NCBI GenBank assembly: GCA_002426495.1
Contig: DIQC01000038.1
Location: 1,465 to 29,845 of the forward strand
From: Thermacetogenium sp. UBA5472
Lineage (GTDB): Bacteria > Bacillota > DSM-12270 > Thermacetogeniales > Thermacetogeniaceae
Length of the DNA stretch: 28,381 nt
Direction of reading: 5' to 3'
Positions 14,698 through 22,446 of this stretch are shown here, one piece after another (within the stretch, counting starts at the first letter, position 1; each line of letters starts with the position of its first letter). The notes under the pieces are model-generated. The model did no database searches and had not been told where the DNA came from. It saw only the letters and a list, made by a program, of their open reading frames with translations. The position numbers were made by a program, and so were the translations under genes.

Positions 14698-15885
14698 GTG
14701 AATACAGAGGAACTGCGCAAAGAAAGAATCCAGCTTTTTAAAGATGCCATACAGATGGGAAAAAAACCACAGAGGATACCATATTTCGGCAATATTTGGT
14801 CATGGAAGATTATTGATGCGGGATATAAACTGAGCGAAGCACTGTATGATTACGAAGTAACGGAAAAAGTATTAAGGCATGTATTTGAAAATTATAAAAT
14901 TGATGTTCTCTCTGAAACTGGTTGGAGAAACCCGGTTCAGGTAACCAGTGTAATGGGCAATGATGAATATATTATTAATGATACTGCAAACTCCATCAGT
15001 ATCAAAGATCAGTGCTTCATGGAAGCTGACGAATATGATGAATTGATCGACAACCCTAAGAAATTTTTGTGGGAAAAAGTTGTGCCTCGGAAATATCGAC
15101 TTCTGAGAGAAGAAGAAAATAATAGTGGGCACTTCAGAGAATTCCTGCAGAAGTATGGGGAATTCGGCGGATTTATGGGTAAAGTATCCAAAGTCATGAA
15201 TGAAGAATACGGCATTCCTGATTTTGCGGATTCGCTGGCTGCCTTTGATTATTGGGGAAATGGTTATGAGCTTTTGTTCAATATCCTCAGAGGGATAAAA
15301 GGTCTATCAATTGATATGCGCAGAGACCCTGAAAAAGTATCAGCTGCAATTGAAGCTCTGGATGAAACTTTTATGGCTCCGCGATTAGAGCGCGGGAAAA
15401 AACAGCCAAAAGGCACTAATATGGACTTCTGTGTGGATATGAACCCAGTTATGCTGGGACATACGATTCTAAGTCCAAAACAATTCGAGAGATTTTACTG
15501 GCCGCATCTGAAACGGGTAAGTGATTTTGCAGAATCCTACGATAAAGTTGTTTACATATTTGCCGAAGGCGAGTCATCCAGGTTCTATGAATTTTTCCAA
15601 GAGTTCCCCAAAGGGCATTTTGCAATACATACCGAGCAGGATGATATTTTTGAACTGAAAAAGAGAGTTCCTAATATAGCGGTTGCAGGAGGGATGAAGT
15701 CCTCACTGCTAGGTAAAGGGACGCCTCAAGAGTGTGTTGACTATGCCAAAAAACTGATCGATGAATTAGGTGCCGATGGTGGTTATATTTTCAGCGAGAA
15801 CAAAATGATTTCCTTCGAACAAGATTGTAAAGCCGAAAATCTAAAAGCTGTAAGCGATTTTGTCAGTGAGTATAACCCATACTAG
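14698..15885 (+). CDS. URO-D family corrinoid methyltransferase 1
   Basis: A 395-aa protein of the uroporphyrinogen decarboxylase fold as used by MtaA/CmuA and O-demethylase methyltransferases. The signs are RFYWPHLKRV, PKGHFAIHTEQDD, AVAGGMKSSLLGKGTP and a GGYIFSE end strand. It most likely transfers a methyl group from a substrate to the corrinoid protein encoded just upstream (a methyltransferase I role), because a separate tetrahydrofolate-side methyltransferase is encoded at 16412. The HxC zinc-ligand motif of MtaA/MtbA is not present where expected; that place reads YIFAEGES (286-293), so metal ligands may differ. GTG start with GGGGGGAAAG upstream. Heme synthesis is unlikely given the context. 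The substrate is unknown. Confidence 0.85.
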   Translation: MNTEELRKERIQLFKDAIQMGKKPQRIPYFGNIWSWKIIDAGYKLSEALYDYEVTEKVLRHVFENYKIDVLSETGWRNPVQVTSVMGNDEYIINDTANSISIKDQCFMEADEYDELIDNPKKFLWEKVVPRKYRLLREEENNSGHFREFLQKYGEFGGFMGKVSKVMNEEYGIPDFADSLAAFDYWGNGYELLFNILRGIKGLSIDMRRDPEKVSAAIEALDETFMAPRLERGKKQPKGTNMDFCVDMNPVMLGHTILSPKQFERFYWPHLKRVSDFAESYDKVVYIFAEGESSRFYEFFQEFPKGHFAIHTEQDDIFELKKRVPNIAVAGGMKSSLLGKGTPQECVDYAKKLIDELGADGGYIFSENKMISFEQDCKAENLKAVSDFVSEYNPY

Positions 15886-15897
15886 GAGGTATCTGTC

Positions 15898-16032
15898 ATG
15901 GAATATAATGTTGCGAAATACCCCGAAGGTTATGAAAAAATTAAAAAAGAAGAATTGCCCTTTCTCCCTGATGATGAAGATACAAGAGAGTTTTTTATGA
16001 ATGATCTGCTGCAGTGGCTGATTCAATGGTAA
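15898..16032 (+). CDS. 44-aa protein in the methyltransferase operon
   Basis: A small gene following the URO-D stop by 12 nt, with AGGAGGT 7 nt before its ATG. The product starts MEYNVAKYPEGYEKIKKEEL, is rich in acidic and lysine residues, and ends in a short amphipathic stretch with LLQWLIQW. There is no signal peptide or metal motif. Position, spacing and ribosome binding site make it a real gene; the function is unrecognised. A second small gene (50 aa) occupies the matching position in the second cassette, although the two sequences are not clearly related. A partner or stabiliser of the methyltransferase is one possibility. The following 380 bp (to 16411) contain only REP units. Confidence 0.7.
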   Translation: MEYNVAKYPEGYEKIKKEELPFLPDDEDTREFFMNDLLQWLIQW

Positions 16033-16043
16033 CGTGATGTGAT

Positions 16044-16071
16044 GTGGCGCGGGGAACGTTTTGCTTGCCAC
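16044..16071 (+). repeat. REP-A copy 4
   Basis: A 28-bp variant (GTGGCGCGGGGAACGTTTTG...GCCAC) 11 bp after the 44-aa gene. The gap it sits in separates that gene from the methyltetrahydrofolate methyltransferase gene and holds no other gene. Confidence 0.8.
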
Positions 16072-16167
16072 ACTATTAACGAGGCTAACATGCTATATTG
16101 TCTTTAGCTAAGCCCTCCAAATGGGGCTGTGCTCTCGGTTGATGGTGTCATTGGTGCTGGGCCAGAT

Positions 16168-16180
16168 GGTGCCTGGCACC
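16168..16180. repeat. GGTGCC-N-GGCACC palindrome
   Basis: GGTGCCTGGCACC, a perfect short palindrome. Related copies lie at 19153-19165 (one change), 19250-19262 and 26067-26079, always inside REP clusters. Confidence 0.7.
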
Positions 16181-16411
16181 AATCCAATATACTTGTTTGG
16201 CATTATCAATAACCAGTCAATAACACCGCTAGCAGCAAAAATAGAGTGTTTTTTGATAATTGTTTTGTTGATAGATTTGAGGGGAAGGAACTGTTTGGCC
16301 ATCATTTCAGTAAAATATACAGCTGATAGCTGCATCTACCGAAGAAATAATTTAACTTATCGATTCGAACAGTTTCTTTTCCTTATTGTTTAAAGTAAAG
16401 GGGATATAAAG

Positions 16412-17206
16412 ATGATAATTATCGGAGAAAAGATAAACGGCACTATTCCCAGCGTTAAAAAGGCTATTGAAGGAGAAGACGAGGATTTTATCCGCAATCT
16501 TGCCCAAAAACAGGCTGAAGCAGGAGCTGACTACATCGATGTGTGCGCCAGCACCGCTCCTGATGTGGAAGTTGAAACCTTAAAATGGCTGATGGATATA
16601 GTTCAAGATGAAGTAGACAAGCCCCTGTGTATTGACAGCCCTAATCCCAATACAATCGAGCAGGTTTTGAAATATGCACAAAAGCCAGGAATCATAAATT
16701 CAGTATCTGAAGAAGGAAATAAATGCGAAGTAATTTTCCCTTTAATAAAAGGAACAGAGTGGCAGGTCATCGCTTTAACCTGTGATGATAAAGGAATTCC
16801 CTCCGATGTTGAGACAAGAGTGGATATAGCAAAAAGAATAATAGAAAAAGCGGATAAATATGAGATCAGCCATGACCGCATTCATATCGACCCCTTGGTA
16901 ATAGCTCTTTCCACAGATAATGATTCGATGCGAAAGTTTGTGGGGACGATAGAGAGCTTACGGAAACTATACCCAGAAGTCAATTTCACTTCAGGTTTGA
17001 GTAATATTTCATTCGGCATGCCCTTGAGAAAAATCGTAAACCGCAACTTTTTAACAATAGCTGTTTTCGCCGGAATGAATTCAGCTATCATGGACCCCTG
17101 TAACAAAGAGATGATAACAACACTCTATGCAGCAGAAGCATTAGCAGGCTACGACAAATACTGCAGAAAATTCTCAAACGCATACAGAAAACGCCTAATC
17201 GGATAA
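16412..17206 (+). CDS. Methyltetrahydrofolate:corrinoid methyltransferase (pterin-binding)
   Basis: A 264-aa TIM-barrel enzyme of the dihydropteroate-synthase/AcsE (MeTr) family. It exchanges a methyl group between a corrinoid protein and tetrahydrofolate. Diagnostic elements are an IIIGEKINGT start, ADYIDVCAST, CIDSPNP, INSVSEEGNK (pterin pocket), RIHIDPLV and GLSNISFGMPLRKIVNRNFL. The length equals that of AcsE/MtvA-type enzymes. ATG with AAAGGGG upstream. In context it is the methyltransferase II of the demethylation system, taking methyl groups from the corrinoid proteins encoded on either side and making methyl-tetrahydrofolate for the Wood-Ljungdahl pathway. It is flanked on both sides by REP clusters, so it may be transcribed separately. 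A housekeeping AcsE role is less likely because no CO-dehydrogenase genes are nearby. Confidence 0.93.
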   Translation: MIIIGEKINGTIPSVKKAIEGEDEDFIRNLAQKQAEAGADYIDVCASTAPDVEVETLKWLMDIVQDEVDKPLCIDSPNPNTIEQVLKYAQKPGIINSVSEEGNKCEVIFPLIKGTEWQVIALTCDDKGIPSDVETRVDIAKRIIEKADKYEISHDRIHIDPLVIALSTDNDSMRKFVGTIESLRKLYPEVNFTSGLSNISFGMPLRKIVNRNFLTIAVFAGMNSAIMDPCNKEMITTLYAAEALAGYDKYCRKFSNAYRKRLIG

Positions 17207-17230
17207 GGCGGTACGGGCGTGGTTGTGGGC

Positions 17231-17484
17231 GTGGCGCGGGGACGTTTCATTTGCCACATTTCTTCTTAACGGTGACAGCCACCGACAGGCAATAAGAAAA
17301 CAGGCACCGAAATAAGGCACCAAGATAACACTGATGACTTGGGGGTACCGGGCCGAATTTCTGTTATCGATGGACTTTGTACTATGGACCATCACCGGAA
17401 CCGTCCCCCTGATGGTCGTCCTTCCGATGGTCGGAACTGAGCTTGTACCTGGACCCATCGCTAGAACCGCCTCCCTGATTGGTC
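17231..17484 (+). repeat. REP cluster: REP-A copy 5 plus two diverged REP-C units
   Basis: REP-A copy 5 is at 17231-17257, identical to copy 2. An AACGGTGACAG motif, ACACTGATGA spacer sequence and two REP-C relatives follow (from 17375 and 17441, both with TTGTAC, GAACCG and CCCTGAT). The 320-bp gap between the pterin-binding enzyme and the transporter holds no gene. Confidence 0.75.
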
Positions 17485-17527
17485 CTGGACTGTTGGGAAT
17501 TTTACAGTTTAAAAGGGAGCAGGAGAA

Positions 17528-18937
17528 ATGGAAAATAAAAACAGCTTATGGGGTTTTATTTTTTTTCTTTTAATAGGTATTTTTGTTGGTATCTTTAAAC
17601 CGTTTCAGCCCGAACTGGCTTCGCAAGGGCATTTAATCTTGATGATGCTTTTAATTACCATCGGGCTTTGGATTTTTAAGCCCTGGGGGCTGCCGTTCTC
17701 AGTCAGCGGCGCGTTATTTATGGCATCACTGCTGGCTATTGGCATACCTGCATATACTGTTTTTTCGGGTTTTGCCGAAACAGCAGTCTGGTCGCTGATA
17801 CCGGCATTATTTTTCGGATTTGTGCTTTCCAAAACCGGGTTGGGTAAGCGGATTGCTTATCTGGGAATGAAAAATACCAAACTTTCTTATGTGGGCATTT
17901 TATTTATGTGGTCGCTAATCGGTATTGTGCTGTCTTTATTAACCCCTTCGATTAATGTCAGGGTAGCAATTGTGATACCGATTGCATTAAATTGTGTAAA
18001 TATATGTAATATCCCGGAGGGTTCAAAAGAAAGATCTCTAATACTGATCACAGCTTGGGCGATGGTGCTCATTCCAGGTAATGGATGGTTAACGGGTTCA
18101 CTCAATGGCCCGATACTATCTGGATTTTTTAAATCAGTGCCTGGACTTGAGGCGATTAGCTTTAGTGATTGGGCGAAGGTATCATTACTGCCGATGTTGA
18201 TTATCAGCGTCTTAACAGTGCTTGGTGGTTATTTTGTACTCAAACCCACTGCTTCGCTTAACCTGTCGAAGGATGTTTTTATTGAAGAGTATAGAAAGCT
18301 TGGGCCGATGAGCAAACAGGAGAAAATAACTGCAGCAATACTGATTGGTACCTTTTTGATGTTTGTAACGAGTTCACTCCATGGTATTAGTGATGCTGCA
18401 GTTTGCTTGACGGCATGGTTCCTGTTGACAGCATCAGGAATAATTAAAGTTAATGAGATCAGTTCAGGGATCAACTGGGATCTGATTGTTTTTGTCGGCA
18501 CTGCTATGGGATTTGGCTCAGTCTTTGCTGCAACAGGTGTTTCAGAGTGGATATCATCAATTCTGGTAAACGCTGTTGCGCCTATAACTAGCAGTCCATG
18601 GCTGTTCGTATTTGCAGTCTTGCTTATAATGTTCATATGGAGATTTGTAGACATTGCTATTTTTATTCCAACAATGGCCATAATAACTGCTGTCATTCCT
18701 CAGATTGACAAAGTTTACGGTATCGATTCGCTTATTTGGATACCACTTATGTGCATTGCAATTAACGCCTTCTTTATGAGCTATCAAAATATGTTTGCTT
18801 TGGTTGGCGAAGCAAATATGAAAGGTAAAGGCTGGACGTCAAAGCATTTAGGGCAATACGGTATTGTATATTTTGTGGTAAGTATGCTTACAATGCTTAT
18901 TGCTATCCCATATTGGATATCAATTGGAATGTTTTAG
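17528..18937 (+). CDS. SLC13/DASS-family anion permease
   Basis: A 469-aa polytopic inner-membrane transporter with about 11-12 hydrophobic segments. It shows the SLC13/DASS duplicated layout: TPSINVRVAIVIPIALN in the first half and RFVDIAIFIPTMAIITAV in the second, each after a hairpin-like segment. SLC13 proteins import dicarboxylates, sulfate or similar anions, usually with Na+. Being placed between the tetrahydrofolate-side methyltransferase and the second corrinoid/URO-D set, it may import the methylated (possibly carboxylated aromatic) substrate; that is inference. ATG start with GGGAG/GGAG upstream. It is flanked by REP clusters on both sides. Confidence 0.85.
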   Translation: MENKNSLWGFIFFLLIGIFVGIFKPFQPELASQGHLILMMLLITIGLWIFKPWGLPFSVSGALFMASLLAIGIPAYTVFSGFAETAVWSLIPALFFGFVLSKTGLGKRIAYLGMKNTKLSYVGILFMWSLIGIVLSLLTPSINVRVAIVIPIALNCVNICNIPEGSKERSLILITAWAMVLIPGNGWLTGSLNGPILSGFFKSVPGLEAISFSDWAKVSLLPMLIISVLTVLGGYFVLKPTASLNLSKDVFIEEYRKLGPMSKQEKITAAILIGTFLMFVTSSLHGISDAAVCLTAWFLLTASGIIKVNEISSGINWDLIVFVGTAMGFGSVFAATGVSEWISSILVNAVAPITSSPWLFVFAVLLIMFIWRFVDIAIFIPTMAIITAVIPQIDKVYGIDSLIWIPLMCIAINAFFMSYQNMFALVGEANMKGKGWTSKHLGQYGIVYFVVSMLTMLIAIPYWISIGMF

Positions 18938-18992
18938 GGTATTGAAGGTGCCAGGCTTGCTTGATGGTGCCCAGGTGGTGCCAGTTACGGGT

Positions 18993-19019
18993 GTGGCATG
19001 AGGACGTTTCATTTGCCAC
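18993..19019 (+). repeat. REP-A copy 6
   Basis: GTGGCATGAGGACGTTTCAT... variant ending GCCAC, followed by a C-run and directly by REP-B copy 2, the same A+B order as at 11795. Confidence 0.8.
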
Positions 19020-19026
19020 ACCCCCC

Positions 19027-19157
19027 CCGTGCATAAATGGTGCAGATGCAAAGAGAACCGTCCCCGTTGCGTTCTCTCCGGCGAAGCCGATCGCCCGCCC
19101 ATGTATCAGATCCACACTGAACCGTATAATCGAATGAATAAACTGCATAAATGGTGC
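19027..19157 (+). repeat. REP-B long unit, copy 2
   Basis: The most complete copy of the ~130-bp unit: starts CCCGTGCATAAATGGTGCAG, contains GGCGAAGCCGATCGCCCGCC and ends CTGCATAAATGGTGC. Neither strand gives a credible protein. Confidence 0.85.
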
Positions 19158-19180
19158 TAGGCACCAAGGCGACACAGCGG

Positions 19181-19249
19181 GCAGCGGCAGCGCTACTGGG
19201 AGACAAACAGATTGCCTGTCATTACTTAAAATAGGCAGCCCAGGATAAC
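19181..19249 (+). pseudogene. Decayed fragment of the O-antigen-ligase-like 3' end
   Basis: Translated in frame, 19190-19249 gives ALLGDKQIACHYLK, a stop, then AAQDN. This matches VLLGDKKPARHYLEQAARDA encoded at 8965-9024 in the large membrane protein gene; by hand about 43 of 60 bases and 12 of 20 residues agree. A TAG interrupts it and REP units lie on both sides. It is a short relic of that gene or of a paralogue, lying 10 kb away. Confidence 0.65.
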
Positions 19250-19262
19250 GGTGCCAGGCACC
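19250..19262. repeat. GGTGCCAGGCACC palindrome
   Basis: Perfect palindrome directly abutting the pseudogene fragment; identical to 26067-26079. Confidence 0.7.
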
Positions 19263-19334
19263 AAAATAACACTGATGAGGGCCGAACTCCCATTACCGGA
19301 CGTTTCCCCAATTGGCCCCGCCATCCCACTAATC

Positions 19335-19363
19335 GTGACAAAAGGATCGTTCCCACGTCATGC
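19335..19363 (-). repeat. REP-like hairpin unit (GTGACA family), inverted
   Basis: GTGACAAAAGGATCGTTCCC then ACGTCATGC, the same family and orientation as 12083-12110 and opposite to 1216-1244. Confidence 0.65.
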
Positions 19364-19375
19364 GGGTGCTTCCGG

Positions 19376-19430
19376 CACCAATCACCGCTTGTACCATGAC
19401 CCATCACCAGAACCGTCCCCCTGATTGGTC
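19376..19430 (+). repeat. REP-C copy 2
   Basis: A 55-bp unit with CTTGTACCATGACCCATCAC and ending CCCTGATTGGTC, followed by two further partial CTGATTGG echoes up to about 19470. Confidence 0.85.
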
Positions 19431-20180
19431 CGTCTCCCTGATTGGTACCTCTGATTGGCATTTCTCTGATTGATTGCGTCGCGTCCAACCGCGTTCAACT
19501 CCTCGCAAAAGTCTCCCTGTTAGCGCAATAATTTAGAATTGTCGATTTATGTCCAATATAACATAATAGTAGATGTACACCGGTGATGTTTAGTATGGGA
19601 ATCTAAAGTAATGCATGTGCTAGCTTCTAGTTATACCTTTATCTTGACCCATTTTTAATCTTTCGACCCATTTATTGTATCTAACGTTATACCGAACACT
19701 AACCGAACGCTATATCTAAAACCATACCTACAATCTTATCTAAATCTAAAGCTATATCTAGACCAATAATACATACTACTATTTTTACAAAAAGACTTGC
19801 CATCAAAATCACAAAAGATCTGCTAATAAACATGTTGATATATTCACTAACAAATTCACCAAAAAACTCACTAATTAATTCGGCAATAAACTCACTAACA
19901 GCTCCGCCAACAGTTCCGTCAAAAAATAAGCCACAAGATCTGTCAGTAGATTACACAGAAAAATATACTATCAGTTCCGCCAATAGATTCAGCAATAGAT
20001 TCACCAACAGATATGCCGGAAAAATGCGATAACAGGTTCACAAAAAGATCCACCAACATTTTTCGCCAACAGACTCGATACTCTACCAGCAATGTTACGA
20101 GAAGTAATATTGCGAGAAGTAATGCAGTGACCATTATCAATACGAAACCAATAAGAGATTAATACGAGGGGGTTAACCAA
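19431..20180. other. AT-rich non-coding stretch with degenerate short repeats
   Basis: No gene is supported. 19680-19770 is built on TATCTAAA-like words. 19830-20090 repeats words such as CACTAACA, CACCAACAG and CGCCAACAG, giving an Asn/Ser-rich 66-codon frame at 19832 that lacks a ribosome binding site and looks like a by-product. The promoter of the second corrinoid operon probably lies in the last 150 bp, but no clear -35/-10 pair was seen. Confidence 0.5.
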
Positions 20181-20813
20181 ATGTATGAATTAACAAAAGC
20201 AGTTGTGGAATTAGATCATGAAAGTGTTCCTAGTATGGTGAAGGACGAGCTCGCACAAGGGATACTGGTTGAAGAGGTCATTGAAAAATGCAGACAAGGC
20301 ATGGAAGTAATTGGCATAAAGTTCAGCGAGGGGGAATACTACCTTCCCGAATTAATTATGGCCGGAGAGATCTTTAATTCTGTCCTCGAAATTATCCGAC
20401 CTGTTCTAGCAGAAGCTGATGCAAATACTGTTGGAAAAATTGTGCTTGCTACTGTTAAAGATGATATCCATGATATTGGGAAAAATGTATTTAAGGGGTT
20501 TGCGGAGGCCAATGGCTTTGCTGTCCACGACCTAGGAGTAGATGTTGCCCCTGAAGCAATTATTGATGCCATCAAAAACGAAAAACCGGATATTGTCGGA
20601 TTGAGCTGCTTACTCACATCAGCCTTTGACTCTATAGAAAATACAATTCTCAAAATTAATGAGGCAGGAGTCCGCGATCAGGTAAAAATCGTTATCGGTG
20701 GTGCACCGGTAAGTGAAGATCTTAAGAAATGGTCAGGTGCTGATGCTGCAAGCAGAAGTGCTGCTGAGGGTGTAAAGCTTTGTAAGGAATTAATGAATGG
20801 GGAAGGGAGGTAG
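20181..20813 (+). CDS. Corrinoid protein of methyltransferase system 2
   Basis: A 210-aa methyl-carrying corrinoid protein. The helical cap (residues 1-80: LTKAVVELDHESVPSMV, YYLPELIMAGEIFNSVL) is followed by the cobalamin domain with DDIHDIGKNVF (D95, H97, G100), GLSCLLTSAFDS and IVIGGAPVSED. H97 is the expected cobalt ligand. ATG start with GAGGGGG upstream. The stop codon is followed within 10 nt by the start of URO-D methyltransferase 2, so the two are translationally linked and form a dedicated pair. It differs from the first corrinoid protein enough to suggest a different partner or substrate. Confidence 0.93.
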   Translation: MYELTKAVVELDHESVPSMVKDELAQGILVEEVIEKCRQGMEVIGIKFSEGEYYLPELIMAGEIFNSVLEIIRPVLAEADANTVGKIVLATVKDDIHDIGKNVFKGFAEANGFAVHDLGVDVAPEAIIDAIKNEKPDIVGLSCLLTSAFDSIENTILKINEAGVRDQVKIVIGGAPVSEDLKKWSGADAASRSAAEGVKLCKELMNGEGR

Positions 20814-20821
20814 TTTTGGAC

Positions 20822-22000
20822 ATGACAGAAAATAAGAACCAAATATTATACGAAGAACGGGTAAACCGCATAGTTAAGGCAATGCAGCTGCAAGAACCAG
20901 ATCGTGTTCCTCTGATTCCGCCAGAAGAAGGTTATTGGGCAGGCCCCTATGCCGGGCATTCTGTTGCCGATGTTACCTATGACTACTCTCTGCTGGCAAA
21001 AGCATGGGAAAAAATTTTTGTAGATTTTCCGGAGTGGGACGCTGCATATGCTCCCTACTGCGTATGGTCCGGCCCTATGTTCGAATTTGCCGGAATCACT
21101 CAGTTTACACTTGCCGGAAAAGATGGTGCTGATCAAAAAATGCACCAGTGGAATCAGGTTTCCTGCATGTCTGAGGATGAGTATGGTGAACTTATTGCAG
21201 ATCCTTATAAATTTATGTTGGAGAAAATCTTACCACGGCGCTGCAGGGAATTAGCAAAACCTTATCCTACAAACGCGATGGCTTTCGGTAAGGCATTCCA
21301 GGAGTATCTAGGCTGGCTCGGCTACTGGGGTGCAAAAGGTGCCGAATGGAAAGATAAATTCGGAATGCCGGTGCTCGCTGGCGGTTTTACAGAAACCCCC
21401 ATTGATTTCCTGATGGATCACCTGCGCGGTTTCAAGGAATTGTCCATGGATCTCCTGAAACTGCCGAAGGAGACTGTAAAACAGGCATGTGAAGCTCTGC
21501 TTCCCTATATGATCAAATGGGCAACTACAGGAACCCAGCCAAATCTTTCAACACCAATATTCATTCCACTGCATTTTGCACCATTTATTTCACCAAAATA
21601 TTTCAAAGAGTTTTATTGGCCGACATTTAAAAAGCTTATTGATACACTGACCGATTTGGGTTATGGCGTGATCATCTATTGTGAATCGAACTGGACACCA
21701 CACCTACATTATCTGAAAGAACTACCAAAAGGGAAAGTAATAGTAGAATTCGAAACAATGGATATGAAAGAAGCTAAAAAAGAAATTGGAGATACAGTCT
21801 GCTTGATGGGCAACCTCCCCTATGAACTGCTCGTCTATGGTACAAAAGAAAAAATCGAAGATTATACCAAGAAATTGATCGATGAAGCTGCGCCAGGTGG
21901 AGGCTTTATAATGTCGGCCGATAAGATTTTTGGTGAAAATGTAAATCCCAAATGTGTGAGATACTGGTGTGATGCTGTGGTGAAATACGGCCAATATTAA
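20822..22000 (+). CDS. URO-D family corrinoid methyltransferase 2
   Basis: A 392-aa URO-D-fold methyltransferase paired with the corrinoid protein just upstream. Shared features with copy 1 are a YKFMLEKILPRR segment (copy 1: KKFLWEKVVPRK), EFYWPTFKKL, LPKGKVIVEFETMD and the GGFIMSADK end strand. It probably demethylates a substrate onto corrinoid. At the HxC zinc-motif position it reads IIYCESNW, so it too departs from MtaA/MtbA. The ATG at 20822 is used; a TTG at 20816, 5 nt from the AAGGGAGG site, is an equally possible start and adds two residues. Sequence differs strongly from copy 1, which argues for a different substrate rather than a recent duplication. Confidence 0.87.
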   Translation: MTENKNQILYEERVNRIVKAMQLQEPDRVPLIPPEEGYWAGPYAGHSVADVTYDYSLLAKAWEKIFVDFPEWDAAYAPYCVWSGPMFEFAGITQFTLAGKDGADQKMHQWNQVSCMSEDEYGELIADPYKFMLEKILPRRCRELAKPYPTNAMAFGKAFQEYLGWLGYWGAKGAEWKDKFGMPVLAGGFTETPIDFLMDHLRGFKELSMDLLKLPKETVKQACEALLPYMIKWATTGTQPNLSTPIFIPLHFAPFISPKYFKEFYWPTFKKLIDTLTDLGYGVIIYCESNWTPHLHYLKELPKGKVIVEFETMDMKEAKKEIGDTVCLMGNLPYELLVYGTKEKIEDYTKKLIDEAAPGGGFIMSADKIFGENVNPKCVRYWCDAVVKYGQY

Positions 22001-22174
22001 TTACTATCATATTTAGCTGTAAAAATATTTGCAGAATTCCAGGTGGCTGGGGATTCAAAGCAGGCTCCGGCCTCAGACTAACAATCAAAGACTGCAGAGA
22101 GCTGGATAAATTTAATATGGATCATTTCTCTTTAAGTAATCAGGAGGTAATCAAGAAAAAGGAGGATGAGCAGC

Positions 22175-22327
22175 GTGACTGAAAAATTACCGCCGGTTGT
22201 ATCCGAATACTATAAACTCTTAGAAGATACTGGAGATGAGAGCGCAGCAGCTGCAGCTATGGCACAAAAATGGAACATTTCCGAAGATCTTGTTCTCTCG
22301 TTTGTTCTGTTTCTAGTTAGTTATTAA
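22175..22327 (+). CDS. 50-aa protein after methyltransferase 2
   Basis: A small gene with GTG start, 9 nt after AAAAAGGAGG. The product begins MTEKLPPVVSEYYKLLEDTG, has an Ala-rich middle and ends in a hydrophobic stretch (LVLSFVLFLVSY) that could contact a membrane or a partner protein. It occupies the same position as the 44-aa gene of cassette 1 (after the URO-D gene). No family is recognised. An open frame (22117-22182, starting MDHFSLSNQEV) ends in a TGA overlapping this start and could be a coupled leader or a remnant of a longer gene. Confidence 0.6.
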   Translation: MTEKLPPVVSEYYKLLEDTGDESAAAAAMAQKWNISEDLVLSFVLFLVSY

Positions 22328-22337
22328 TATTGATTGG

Positions 22338-22374
22338 AATCCCGGTGATATATTATATTTATATCGCCGGGATT
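22338..22374. terminator. Strong hairpin between the methyltransferase cassette and the kinase gene
   Basis: 15-nt arms (AATCCCGGTGATATA and TATATCGCCGGGATT, one mismatch) around a 7-nt loop. Only a short T-run follows, so it may be a factor-assisted terminator or a processing site separating the catabolic operon from the regulators. Confidence 0.5.
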
Positions 22375-22446
22375 TACCTATTCTGGCAGGGGCTGATTAT
22401 TTTACTTTACTAGAAGCGGGGAACAGCGGGAAATGGAGGCTTCAGT

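Noticed and set aside
17231..19430. Direct repeats considered as a CRISPR array
   Set aside because: Copies are separated by genes and by irregular distances, differ among themselves, and there are no uniform spacers or cas genes.
17195..19488. Several minus-strand frames with a recurring GDGSLCICTIYAR-type peptide
   Set aside because: The shared peptide is the reverse strand of REP-B; the copies lack starts with ribosome binding sites and are not conserved as proteins.
19832..20032. Asn/Ser-rich 66-codon plus-strand frame
   Set aside because: Produced by degenerate CACCAACAG-like repeats; no ribosome binding site or recognisable family.
14698..22000. Annotation of the URO-D proteins as heme-pathway uroporphyrinogen decarboxylase (hemE)
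   Set aside because: Each is paired with a corrinoid protein gene, no other heme genes are present, and the sequences fit corrinoid methyltransferases of the same fold.
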